Position numbers and translations under genes: made by a program. Below are positions 1 to 10,819 of a DNA stretch of 64,000 bases, in pieces. The stretch is from Symbiodinium natans (lineage: Eukaryota; Sar; Dinophyceae; Suessiales; Symbiodiniaceae), in contig CAJNDS010001112.1 of the NCBI GenBank assembly GCA_905221605.1, positions 1,194,972 to 1,258,971 of the forward strand, in the 5' to 3' direction. Under the pieces are notes generated by a model that did no database searches, was not told the origin of the DNA, and saw nothing but the letters and a program-made list of their open reading frames with translations. The stretch's first letter is position 1; every line of letters starts with the position of its first letter.

Positions 1-1015
1 GGGGCAGAGCGGTTTGACAGTGTTGTGGTATGCTGGCAGAAGTTCGAAACAGCAACGTCTGCTGGTGTTGCTTTTTTGTCATCCTAAACCTGAAAAGAGC
101 AGAGCCCTCGAGATCAAAAAAACGTGCTGTATCAAACATCGCAGTTGGGTGAGAGCGGTTTTGACAGTTTTCTGGTATGCTGGCCGAGTTTTGAACAATG
201 GTGTTGCTTCTTGTCATCCTAAACCTGAAAGGACAGAGCCCTCAAGATCAAAAAAACATGTTGTATCAAAAATTGCAAGTGGGGCAGAGCGGTTTGACAG
301 TGTTGTGGTATGCTGGCAGAAGTTCGAAACAGCAACGTCTGCTGGTGTTGCTTTTTTGTCATCCTAAACCTGAAAAGAGCAGAGCCCTCGAGATCAAAAA
401 AACGTGCTGTATCAAACATCGCAGTTGGGTGAGAGCGGTTTTGACAGTTTTCTGGTATGCTGGCCGAGTTTTGAACAATGGTGTTGCTTCTTGTCATCCT
501 AAACCTGAAAGGACAGAGCCCTCAAGATCAAAAAAACATGTTGTATCAAAAATTGCAAGTGGGGCAGTTGACAGTGTTGTGGTATGCTGGCAGAAGTTCG
601 AAACAGCAACGTCTGCTGGTGTTGCTTTTTTGTCATCCTAAACCTGAAAAGAGCAGAGCCCTCGAGATCAAAAAACCGTGCTGTATCAAACATCGCAGTT
701 GGGTGAGAGCGGTTTTGACAGTTTTCTGGTATGCTGGCCGAGTTTTGAACAATGGTGTTGCTTCTTGTCATCCTAAACCTGAAAGGACAGAGCCCTCAAG
801 ATCAAAAAATCATGTTGTATCAACAGTTGCAATTGGGGCAGAACGGTTTGACAGTGTTGTGGTATGCTGGCAGAAGTTTGAAACAGCAACGTCTGCTGGT
901 GTTGCTTTTTGTCATCCTAAACCTGAAGGAACGGAGCCCTCGAGATCAAAAAGCACGTGTTGTATCAACTCTTGCAGTTGGGGCAGAGCGTTTTTGACAG
1001 TTTTCTGGTATGCTC
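1..1015. repeat. 280-bp satellite-like tandem repeat
   Basis: The unit beginning GGGGCAGAGCGGTTTGACAG at position 1 recurs almost unchanged at 281, shortened by a few bases at 561, and more diverged at about 835. Each unit is two related halves of about 140 bp, both carrying a TGGTATGCTGGC motif and a GTCATCCTAAACCTGAA motif. The array runs off the left edge. Open frames here repeat with the unit and are not genes. Confidence 0.93.
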
Positions 1016-1089
1016 GCTGAGTTTTGAAAGAATAGTAAAGGGGTCGGGCTGGCCTGTACCTGAACCACCCCCAACCCCTAACCTTAAGG

Positions 1090-1330
1090 CTCCAAGCCGG
1101 GCAGTTTCTGGCTTAAGGCTGCAGGGTCGGGTAGTCTTTGGCTTAAGGCTGCAGAGCTGGGCAGTCTTGGGCTTAGGGCTCCAAGCTGGGCAGTCTCTGG
1201 CTTAAGACTTTGGCTTAAGGGCAGTCTTTGGTTTGAGGCTCCAGGCCGCGCAGTTTTTGGCTTAGGGCTCTAGGCAGTCTTTGACTTAAGGTTTCAGGCC
1301 GGGCAGTCTCTGGCGGTAAGGCTTCAGGCT
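1090..1330. repeat. Short tandem repeat, about 34 bp unit
   Basis: A unit containing GGGCAGTCTTTGGCTTAAGG and then GCTCCAGG or GCTGCAGG recurs about seven times with variation. It interrupts the larger satellite. Confidence 0.8.
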
Positions 1331-1339
1331 TTGGCCTGT

Positions 1340-1920
1340 TGGTGTTGCTTCTTTTCATCCTCAACCTGAAAGGGCAGAGGGGTATTGAGAGTATTGTGGT
1401 ATGCTGGCTGAATTTTGAAAGAGCAGTGTTTGCTGGTGTTGCTTTTTGTCTTCTTGTCGTCCTAGAACTGAAGGAAAAAAAACTTTAAGGATCCCAAAAA
1501 CATGCTGTATTCAAGTTTTCAGTTGGGGCAGAGCGGCTTTGACAGTATTGTGGTATGCTGGGAGAACTTTGAAACAGCAACGTCTGGTGGTGTTGCTTCT
1601 TGTCATCCAAAACTTGAAAGAACAAAGCCCTCGAAATCAAAAAAACGTGCTTTATCAATTTTGGCAATTGGGGCAGAGGGGTTTTGACAGTATTGTGGTA
1701 TGCTGGCAATTTTGAAAGAGCAGTGTCTGCTGGTGTTGTTTCTTGTCATCCTAAACCTGAAAGAGCAAAGCCCTCCAGATCAAAAGAACGTGTTGTATCA
1801 ACTCTTGCAGTTGGGGTAGAGCAGTTTTGACAGTATTGTGGTAAGCTGGCTTTGAAACCGCAACGCCTGCTTGCTGGTGTTGCTTTTTGTCATCCAAAAC
1901 TTGAAAGAACAGAGATTGTG
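1340..1920. repeat. Degenerate copies of the 140-bp half-unit
   Basis: TGGTATGCTGGC and GTCATCC(T/A)AAAC(C/T)TGAA recur at about 1390, 1550, 1690 and 1840 with the same spacing as in the left array but many substitutions. This looks like an older part of the same satellite, separated from it by the short repeat at 1090-1330. Confidence 0.8.
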
Positions 1921-1949
1921 GCTTTTGCATGGTTTCGCAAGACAGAAGG

Positions 1950-2185
1950 CTTTGTTCCAGCCGAGGGCTTGTTCCAGCCAGGGCGTTTTCCAGCCCCTGG
2001 CTGGTTCCAGCCCAGGGCGTTTTCTAGCCTGGGGCTTCTTCCAGCTCGAGGCATTGTCCAGCAAAGGGTGTGTTCCAGGCAGAAGCTTGTGAAAAATATT
2101 CTCGGCATGTTCCGGGCCTGGGTATTTTCCAGCAGCAGCCTGGTTCCAGCCCCGGGCTGTTTCCAACGAGGGGTCGTTTCCACCT
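1950..2185. repeat. Short degenerate repeat of TTCCAGCC(C)NGGGC
   Basis: The motif TTCCAGCC followed by a G-rich segment recurs every 20-25 bases, about ten times. No coding signal stands out. Confidence 0.7.
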
Positions 2186-2189
2186 CTGG

Positions 2190-4310
2190 GCTCATCACCC
2201 GCCGGGCATAGCAGCCCTCAGAACCACAAACGAGCACCACCCTTACCGCCCCTTTTTTTGATAGTTCTTGCCATGAAAAAAAATTGATGCCATCGAAATG
2301 AGTTGCTTTAACCTCAGCCCAAACGCTGCATACGAGCATTGAGGCCCCCCTCACCCCCCTTTATTTGACTGCTTTACACGAGCATGTTTGGGCTTTGCCT
2401 GCTCAAACTCAAACCCAAAAGGCCCCGAACCTTCTACTGCATTTTCTTGCATGGCATGTCAGCCCTGACGTGATGAATTTGCCCAGAACGTGAACCGCAG
2501 CCGCAACACCCTTGTGCAATCGTAGAAGTTTGAAAAATCTTTAGTATGATGGGCTCGGGACAGACAGCGGGTCTTAACAATAATGGATGCAACCGCTGCG
2601 CTCAAAGTACGTTGTAAGTCGATAGGGTTGCGTGCGCAGGACGGGTGGGGTTTCTTCTTTCGTTCTTCAAGTATGCCAACCAAAAACCTCAAAGACATAA
2701 ACAACATGGAAGCCTTTTACCAAATGCTTGAAAGCCAAAAAACAAAACAACAAACATCAAAAAAGCCGCCAACAAAAGCTTAGCTCTGGCAGTTGAGGGG
2801 ATGTTCCCCAGCATTGACTAGTCGGAACTAGTCGCAGCTTTCTGTCATCGCAAAGTTGATGACTGGTTGCAAGTTTGCGTGCGGGCAAAGGTTGCCGTAT
2901 TGAAACAACACATGATGCAGTTGAGCGCAATGACCCCAAACTGGCAGTTTTTGGACGCATGCTGCGCACCATGCTTGGAAAGCTCGCACGGACGGTGTTG
3001 TGATATGCCGGCCGTAAACTTGCATTCCAAACGTGCTGCTGATATTGCAGTTGAGAGCCGTGCGCCCAAGAATGATAGATGAGGGTTCCTTCGTGGACTG
3101 TTCGAACACACTGGGGGGGCCTATGTGCTTAGCACAGAGCCTTGCAAATTCTCTTCCAAACCCCTTTCCAATGCATGTTGTAGGTTGTACAGTCTTGAGT
3201 CCTTCCATGACGATTGGAGGGAGGCGCTGGGGTCAGTTTTGCAAAACTTTTAAGATTGACTTGTTGTTCCGAACAAACATGTCATTGGGGCAATGGATAA
3301 GATAGTTAAGATGGTCACTTGCGAAACTGCTTGTGAGCCGCACATCCACGGCTGCCATGAATGCGAAGTGCATCGGAATGTGGTCCGCGAAAGCAACGTC
3401 AGCTTGTTACGGCTCCACCGCTGAGATATTGGATGGCGTTTCTTGGGCCGAACCTGTTTACGTGCGACGGTTTTTTGGTGACCTTGCACAGGCGTGGAAC
3501 CACATAAATCCATGTGACAGAGTGGCGTCACACCTCATGATTCGAACCGCGAACTTTGCGACGGAAGTTTTGCTGCCCATGACGTTTGGGTTGGTTGCCG
3601 TTTGTGGAATCAATTCCAGGTGTCTGTATGCCACGCCTAGCGGACGATTACTGATCCACGGCGTTTTGCCCGGGACATGGCTCAATGCAATGGAGCATTC
3701 TGGTTGGGGCAGGGTGTTGCCAGGCACATGTGACGCCTGCACAACTCCATGGAAGCCGCCGTTGGGCGACGTTGGGTGGCGCCGATCCTTGCGAAACAGT
3801 TTTGCCAAGCGCTTGTGCACGGCTGGGATGCTTGGTTGCCCGGGATATCGCATTTTGAGCAAACGGCAGGCAAAGGCCATTGTTCCCAGGCGCTAGAAGT
3901 AGCCGCCTTGACGTGCACTTGGGGGTTTTTCATTTTGGCAGCCCATGCTAAGCTCACCAGCCTCAGATGTGCATGCTGCGTGCGTCCCAAGCGCACATGC
4001 GCATGCTGCGTATCCACGAGCGCTGACGAGCCACGGCTCACTGCTTTGAAGCAAGTGCGGCGCCAACGCAGGGTCCGCGAAACATATCAAAATATCAGAT
4101 TCCCGTCATCATCGTCGAGCCGGGCTAGGCATGTGGTATGCTGTCTTGAAAGCCGACCAACCTTGCGCAAGCACGCTTTGGATTGGTTGAGCTTGGGGGT
4201 TTGGTCAGAATGGCGTAATGAGCGGCGAAGCTCCCGGAACCTCCCGGAGGTTCAGGGTCCTTGAACAATCGTGAGTCACGAGCACATTTATGAGGGCGGC
4301 ACGTCGTGTC
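2190..4310. other. No recognisable gene
   Basis: Frames of up to 187 codons are open on both strands, but none shows a family motif or a domain-like pattern. A short GCATGCTGCG repeat lies near 3970-4015. The stretch is read as decayed repeat or intergenic sequence. Confidence 0.5.
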
Positions 4311-4319
4311 GTGCAGGTG

Positions 4320-5414
4320 TCATCCCGGCCGCGTCGGGGATTGCCGCTGGCGTCGCATGCGCAGCGGCATCGCGGTCCTTGGCAGCAGCTTGGCAGGCAG
4401 GAACACCCTCATCAACGCAATCGCGAGACGGTGGGCGTACAGCAGAGTTAGACTCCTTGCAAATCCTTGCAATGAGCTTACTGCTGTCGCTCCTGCATAA
4501 GCTTCTGAGTGCGCTGATTGCGCTATCACCGTATGATGGCCTTCCGGGACCATGCAGAGCAGCAACGCGGCCGACAGCGACATCGGAGCGTCGCGCACAG
4601 TGGCGAGGGCCGCTGTTGCGCGATTTTTGAGTAAGCTTTGCATTCGGCCACCGCTAGCGACGTCCGAGGTAGGTTTGACGACGCTACCGGCGGCGCATCG
4701 CACAGCAAGCAGGACGATGCGGCGGCATCGCATGCGTGGAAACCATGTCCTCTTGCACTGCGTATGCTTCGGGCTCGCACGCACCGCAAAGCACAAGCAT
4801 GTGACGAGCTGCTGTCCGGCCTTCCAACGCGCCCGATCCCGCCACAGGTCATGGAGAAGAATGCCAGGAACCGCTCGGGAGAGTGGAGTGCGGACGAGGC
4901 TTGGCGCAGAGCGGCAGCAGGTCGCGCCTCTCGGCCACGACAACTTCAAATGCTCAACTCGCATTCCAGTCAAGCCGCGGCCACCTCGCTGCTCGTCCCG
5001 AAAGGCCACCGCGACAACAACCGAGCCAAGATATGCCAACATGGAGTTCCGACCGCACTGCCACAGGGGACTCGTTACCGGGCGCAAGCTTCTATGAGGA
5101 GCTGCCGGGCTCTTGGAAAGCTGACCCTTCATGACGTTGGCACAAGCCCGTTCGCGGATTCGTTCAGTCATAAGTTCGGCATCAATGTCGCCACGCTGGC
5201 TACGAAATGTGTGCGGTAGCCGAGCTACGGTCAGCAACTGCGCGCAGGCAGTACAGGAGGGTTGCGGCCTTGCTTCCAACAAAGGCCATACTCTTTCGGG
5301 TGTACGGTCATGCGGGAATCCGCCCCCACCAAGGATCGCTGAACTCACAGTTAACTTTTGGCTGGGAAGCAAGCAGCAGCGTGGGTCCTGAAACGGCCGA
5401 CTTGCGGTCAGCAA
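4320..5414 (-). pseudogene. Possible decayed LINE reverse-transcriptase region
   Basis: A 364-codon frame carries the string GGRGLTGMRVEHLKL, which resembles the G-P-S-G-(L/M)-R-x-E-H-(L/Y)-K motif before the reverse-transcriptase domain of non-LTR elements. Beyond it I see neither the catalytic FADD box nor other RT blocks. The strand matches the LINE fragments at 7675-9990, which supports an old, eroded copy. The call rests on one motif and on context. Confidence 0.3.
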
Positions 5415-7670
5415 CTACAGAAGGGTGTAACAATGATGTGCACACACAATTGGCCACGTCAGCATCATGCGTCCTGGAACAACCAACCGGCAAGCAAAAG
5501 ACAATACGAAAATGCAAAAACAAACCGTGCCCCGAGGTTTTGGGCGCGCCCATCGGCCACCCGCATTTCGTGCTCTCATGCACAGACGCCCGGGTGCGCA
5601 CCGAGCAAGAGTTTTGCCACGCCTCCTGACCTAAGCTGCAGCACCTTCTTGCAGGCGGAAAGGTCCATGCAACCAAATAAAAAATCAAAAAGATGTGTGG
5701 CTATGTCAACCACACGCTACGTGCGGTGCCACTGCCCGACATTGCGGATTACGCCCAGGCCCATGACGATGCCACGTTTGTAACACTTGTGTAACGGCAA
5801 GCAAATCTCCACTTGTTGACGAGGCCTTATTGCGCATGGCCCGTGTTGAAAGCAAACCACATACCTGGCTGTGTGTCTAGGTGTGCGTTTGAGTCACCTG
5901 CAGTGTTGACATGTTTTCGTTTGATGACTCTGCTTGTCGTGTTCTGCAGCTCTGCATGTCATTGCGAACACGCTTTTTGCACATGTTGTGCTGCACGTTC
6001 AAGAGTTGACCCTCAAGCTTTCCAGTTGGTCAGCCAACAGTTGAGGGCCACCTCTGCTTGTTTGTCTCAGAATTTTGCCCCGCCCTCCCGCCGCAAAGAG
6101 GGTTGTGGGTTAACTTTTGTGTGCCAGGGGGTTTGTGTGTTTGTCCCCAGCACTGAGTGTCATTGCAGCTTCACATGCAAAGCATGTTCCTTTCGGATCT
6201 GCCCGACTCTATCGGCCTCGTGGCTGGAAAAGAAAGTCCGACGCGTGCGAGGGTTCCAGTCTGTGCATGGCTAGCTGCGCTAGTTGCATGGCCTTGGCTT
6301 GCAGGTGTTCTACACGCGGGTATTGCAATAAGGAGGCAGAGTATGCAGGTATCGCTAGAGGCGGTCTGGGCTTGACCTCTGCCCCGAGTTTTGTGGAAAC
6401 CGGTGTCCGCCAACGCCCAACACCTAATTAGTTCTAGGAAAGCATAAAACACACACCCACCGTAGTTCTTTGTCCTGCAAGGACCGTACTCTTCATGACT
6501 CCAAGTTGCAAAGTGCACCAATTGGAAAGGGCACCAAAGTGCTGCATTTTGCCCGGCCCAATGCGCATCAAGATCACCAAAGTACCGCAAAGGGGAAGGC
6601 CGTTTGCGATGACCTCCCCCACGCGTTGCTGGTCCTGCCGCTAGACGACACGGTTGAGGTCACGCACACCCTTCGGATGCTACTTGGTCATGCTAGGTGC
6701 TCTCCGGCCCCGTCGTGCCTCACATGTGTTGGTTGGATTCCTTGGTCTTTCCATGCAGCACGTCTAAGCCTCCTGCACAGATCTGCACAGAAGTTGCGCA
6801 AACTCCTCGCAGATCTATACAATGCCCTGGCTCAGCTGTTTCCCGCGGCGAAGCTTGTGCCGGGCACATAGTCGACCTGTCTCACCAACACCTCGGAGAG
6901 ATCCTCGTGGGAAATACTACATGACGTCTTGAAAAACTGGACATTTCCATTGGCTCATCAGGTCAATTTGGATTTGCGTCAAGTTTACGGGAGTGACGGT
7001 GAAGTCCTGCATGGGCTCGGGGACCTGCGGAGACACAACGAGACTTTGGGTGGTGATACGTTTGTGTTTGGTGCTTTGCGCACTGCAATCTCATGCACTT
7101 CCCCTGGCAAAGCGATTGTGACGCTGCGTCACAACATGTTTTCCTATCGCTCTTTGAGATGGCGACAGACTCCGTCACTGTGAACCTGTCGCTGCTTGCG
7201 TTGCGGCTCTTCACGGGTGGTCAAGGATTGCGTGCTGGTGTATGTCAGTATCGGAATTGCAGCTTTTGCGTGAAGCATCGGATGCTGCGAGACACTGCGT
7301 CACTTTATCAAGGAGTGCCCCTTGGGAGTTCACGTGACCTTGCCGAGTGAACTGTGTGACACGCATTGAGAGCTCGCCGTTGACATTACCCTGTTCTGCC
7401 CCGTGCGAGGCCGGTGGGTAGACCGCCAGTTCTGGTTTGCATCTCGCTCTGCGTGCCATGGAGAACCGAAACCGTTGAGCTCGTCCGCCACCTTGCACGC
7501 TCGTGGTCCGGTTCCATGCCACTGCCCAAGCGGCTCGCGTTTCGTGATCGTTGGTCCGCTATCTCGATTCCCGCAGCCGCACGAGCCTGGCCTCCCGCCG
7601 CCTGACGCAACCTTGGCCAAGTTCATTGTTTTTTTTTTCGCACCTTTTTCCGCCAGCTGGAAGGAGTCCC
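5415..7670. other. No recognisable gene
   Basis: Overlapping frames of 60-150 codons occur on both strands without conserved motifs. The stretch lies between LINE-like fragments and is probably decayed mobile-element or intergenic DNA. Confidence 0.45.
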
Positions 7671-7674
7671 TTCG

Positions 7675-8385
7675 CTACGGCCGCTGGGGCAGGCGACTGT
7701 GGCCCTCAGGGGCAGCGTGGTGGATGACGCTGTCGAGCGGCGGGCCTTCGCCAGCCTCAGGTTGCAGCGGCTGCCGCCAGGCACCTCCAAGAGCCGTACT
7801 GGCGACTGCCTGCTGCACCGCGACCGAAAGCATGCTCCACCAGCGCCTCGCCCAAGCTGCTGTCGCTGCCGCGCGCACGGGGAGGGGGGCGCGGTACGCC
7901 TTGAGACGCACTAGGTCTCGCACGAAGCCTCGGGCCTGAGCGTTCCAGCGGCCGCCCGCCTCGGAGCCGAGCACGACGAGCGTTTGCGGCCCCCCTCGCG
8001 TGAGCTCCGGGTACGCGGCGTGCTTGCGGCGCTCAGCCACCCGCAGCACGGCTCCGTCCACGGCCGCTGCGCACGGCTGCGGGTGCCCCGATCGCGTGAG
8101 CGGGGAAACCAGCGTGGCGTCGCAGCACTGCGCCCCCCCGCTGCGCAGCGCCCCGTACACGACGAGGTCGAGTCTGCGACGGTCCTGCGCTCCGACCTGC
8201 GGGGCGGTGGTGTTGGCCAGCCACTGCTGCGGAACGACTTGACCTTCCGACCCCACCGCTTCCCGGGCGACCTGCACCCAGGCTCGCTCCACGATCTTGG
8301 CCTGCCTGGCGAGGAGTCCAGTGCGCGGGCACGCAAGTGCGTGGTCGCCAAAGCGGTTTTCCGAGGTATACCGTGACGTGTACAT
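7675..8385 (-). mobile_element. LINE 3'-end coding fragment (non-LTR retrotransposon)
   Basis: This 236-codon frame contains FGDHALACPRTGLLARQAKI, then RRRLDLVVYG, CCDATLVSPLTRSGHPQPCA, and TLVVLGSEAGGRWN. From memory this is the pattern of the C-terminal segment repeated in dinoflagellate LINE polyproteins: a CxTGxxxRRH-like end, then a D-(L/V)-V nuclease-like core. The frame has no stop over its whole length but lacks the reverse-transcriptase part, so it is a 5'-truncated copy, as is usual for LINEs. A second, more damaged copy lies directly upstream in its own direction (8440-9990). Confidence 0.72.
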
Positions 8386-8439
8386 GGGGTTTTGTCAGTG
8401 GCTGTGATGTAATTTGTTTTTGTTAGCGCACCTGTCTTA

Positions 8440-9990
8440 CGCTAGGTCACCGATGGGCACCTCGGCGCCTTCACTGGGCATCGTCGACGGCCGGCAACTC
8501 CAGCACAGTGGCTGCATGCGCCCGTAGCGCCGCCAGGGAGACGAGACCCGTCCAGCGGCGGACGCGCGCGCGCCCCGCTGCCCCCCGAGCACCACGGAGC
8601 CCGCGCTCCGCCTCCGCCGCAAGAAACCAAGCGCCTTTGCCTCTGCTCCGTAGCGTCCGCCCATTGAGGCCGAACACGACGAGGCGACACCTGCCACGCC
8701 GGTCGGGGCGGAACTCAGGGTAGGTGCGGCGTTTGCGTGCTGCTGCCTGTTGGAAAGCGAGTCCAGGCACAGTGTCGCACTTTGCGCGAGCTTGCCCGCT
8801 ACGCTGGATTGGGCTGACGAGCGTGGTGTCGACAGCCACCTGCACCCCCCGCCAGATGGGCAATCTGTTGGCGACGACCGCTATGCGCCGCGCATCACTG
8901 GCGGGCATGTCCACTTTCATGTCGCGTAGCGCAGTGCTGGCGGCCACGCGTGCCCCTGCTTCTCGGCAAAAACTTGCCGCCGCGCGCTCCAGGGGACCAG
9001 CTCGGTGGGCAAGCGCCCCCGCTTGAGCGCACGCTGACGTCTCCATATTTCATTCAACGCCCCCCCACAGCGGCATCGCTGCGGTGCCAGAGGGAGCGGC
9101 ATGCGGAGGCGGCGTAGGAGCATGATCCGGAATTCGTGGCTGGGGACGGCGAAATCCGGTCCTGTGGGCAGAACAGTCATTGCGCAGCTCGCGGACAGCA
9201 GCAGCGCTCGAGATGCTGGATCGAGGTCTGAAAAAAGCAACCCGAACGCGCGCTTTTCCACGGCAGCGCCGGCGTCAACGCTGCCAGCCTTTGCGCGTGG
9301 TTTGCGGGCCCCCACTGTCAGCCTTCGCTGCATGCGAGGGTGCGGCGCCATCGAGCAAGGACGTCGACGTGGGCGCCTCAAAAGCCTGCAGGCGCAGCCA
9401 TGCAGCCGTGCACTCTGCCTCCCTGGTGCTTGGCGGCATGGCAGATGCCTCCCCGAGCATCGGGCGCAGCAGGTCCGCCAGCGCCTGCGGGTGGCACTCC
9501 TTGAGCGCCCCGATGGTGTCCGCCCACGACGCCCAGTACGCCGCGTGCGGACGTGCGGTAGCTGACGGCAACCCCAAAGCCCCCAATGCACAGTGGCAGG
9601 TGCGCTTGCTGCGTGCTGGCTGGCACGTCCTGCAGCCGGGCGAACAAGGCCGCATGTTTGGCGCGTGCCTCTTCCAGCGTGGCGGCGATGAACTCGCGGG
9701 TGCCGACAGGGCTGCCCAAAACGACCAGTCCTTGTTTCGCCGCCGGCAAGCTCCAGTCCCCTGTCATCATCGCATGCCATTTGCTGGCATGCTTCGTTTT
9801 GTTTAGGAACGACGTGTCGAGACAATATGAGACAATCGTCTGTGACTGCCACCGCGCGAAAAGGTTCAGGTTCTTTTCAGCATCGACGTCCGGGGTTCGC
9901 CGGATCTTGTGGCCCAAGCGCGTGCAAATAGCAACTTTCGTGTTCAAATGGTTGGTGCATATAAATATAAAAACAAAAAAACATACTGTA
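8440..9990 (-). mobile_element. Frameshifted LINE fragment
   Basis: Reading the minus strand from about 9990 down, three frames carry consecutive parts of the same element. 9378-10019 has GLVVLGSPVGTREFIAATLE, the region just after the reverse-transcriptase core. 9275-9655 and 8917-9300 carry the connecting segment, with a CRCGGALN cysteine cluster. 8471-9046 has VAVDTTLVSPIQRSGQA and RRTYPEFRPDRRGR, matching the last part of the neighbouring copy at 7675-8385. At least two frame changes are needed, so it is dead. The two 3' fragments lie in the same orientation, end to start. Confidence 0.68.
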
Positions 9991-10050
9991 TACATACATG
10001 CATACATACCGACATACATACAGACATATATTTACATACACATGCACATA
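9975..10050. repeat. ATAC/CATA microsatellite
   Basis: Imperfect repeats of ACATAC and CATA lie just before the first MRD1 exon. Confidence 0.85.
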
Positions 10051-10202
10051 GGCTACATGCTGGTTATCACTCCGCAAACGAATCGGCAAGATGGAAAGCA
10101 GACATGAGGCATGCCACTGTGTAACCATAGCGACCGTTTGGTGCTACGACATGGCTTGCAATCATTGCAAGTGTAGCCTTGCGTTCTGCGTGACCATGGG
10201 CC

Positions 10203-10819
10203 ATGGTTTCGCGAATTATTGTCAAGAACTTGCCAAAACATGCCACAGATGCACGTTTGCGAGACGTGTTTGCGGCGGTCGGCGAGGTCACGGACTGCCG
10301 CATTCAGAGCCCTACATGTTTTCAACATTGTTTTTGTTGCCGCTGCTGCTGCTGCTGCTGCTGTTGTTGTGGTGGTTGTGGTTTTGGTGGTGGGTGTGGT
10401 GGGTGGGTGGTGGCAGTGATGGCGGCGGTACATGAACCTAGCCATGTTTACTGGTGACCACTGGTGAATTGTCTCAAGGAAACTGAAGGATGGCCGTTCG
10501 CGAAACTTCGCCTTTGTTGGCTTTCGGCAGCATGGCTGCACAACGAAAGGCGCTGGATCTTACACTTTTTGATGGTTTTGGTGCTTTCTCGGGTTGCGTG
10601 CGGGGGGGGGGCCTCGAGGAACGAGACCGATGCGCAAGAGGCAGTGAAGCAGCTGAACCGCAGTTTCTTTGACACTTCGAAAATCAGACTCTTTCCTGCA
10701 CGAGCTACTGCGAGTCCGCTTTGATTCGGTGCGTTACCTCGGGTGAGATTCAAGATGACCCAAGGTGTTGAAATTGCCTATGCGCCGGGCTCTGGCGACA
10801 TTGCGCGGCCATGGAGCAA
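10203..10819 (+). other. MRD1: MRD1 RRM1, four exons
   Basis: The exons are 10203-10306, 10479-10526, 10619-10686 and 10765-10819. They join in phase through introns that start GA, GC and GA. The products are RIIVKNLP (RNP2), DGRSRNFAFVGF (RNP1), AQEAVKQLNRSFFDTSKI and VEIAYAPGSGDIARPWSK. The last piece matches the conserved PRAWSK end of RBM19 RRM1. A GT intron then joins PWSK to YAAGSSAYQRR in the exon at 11069. Confidence 0.92.

Noticed and set aside
1-1015. A CRISPR array.
   Set aside because: Units are 280 bp, adjacent, without unique spacers, and the genome is eukaryotic.
14-1020. Repeated frames of 80-180 codons at the left edge.
   Set aside because: They repeat with the 280-bp satellite unit and have no protein-like pattern.
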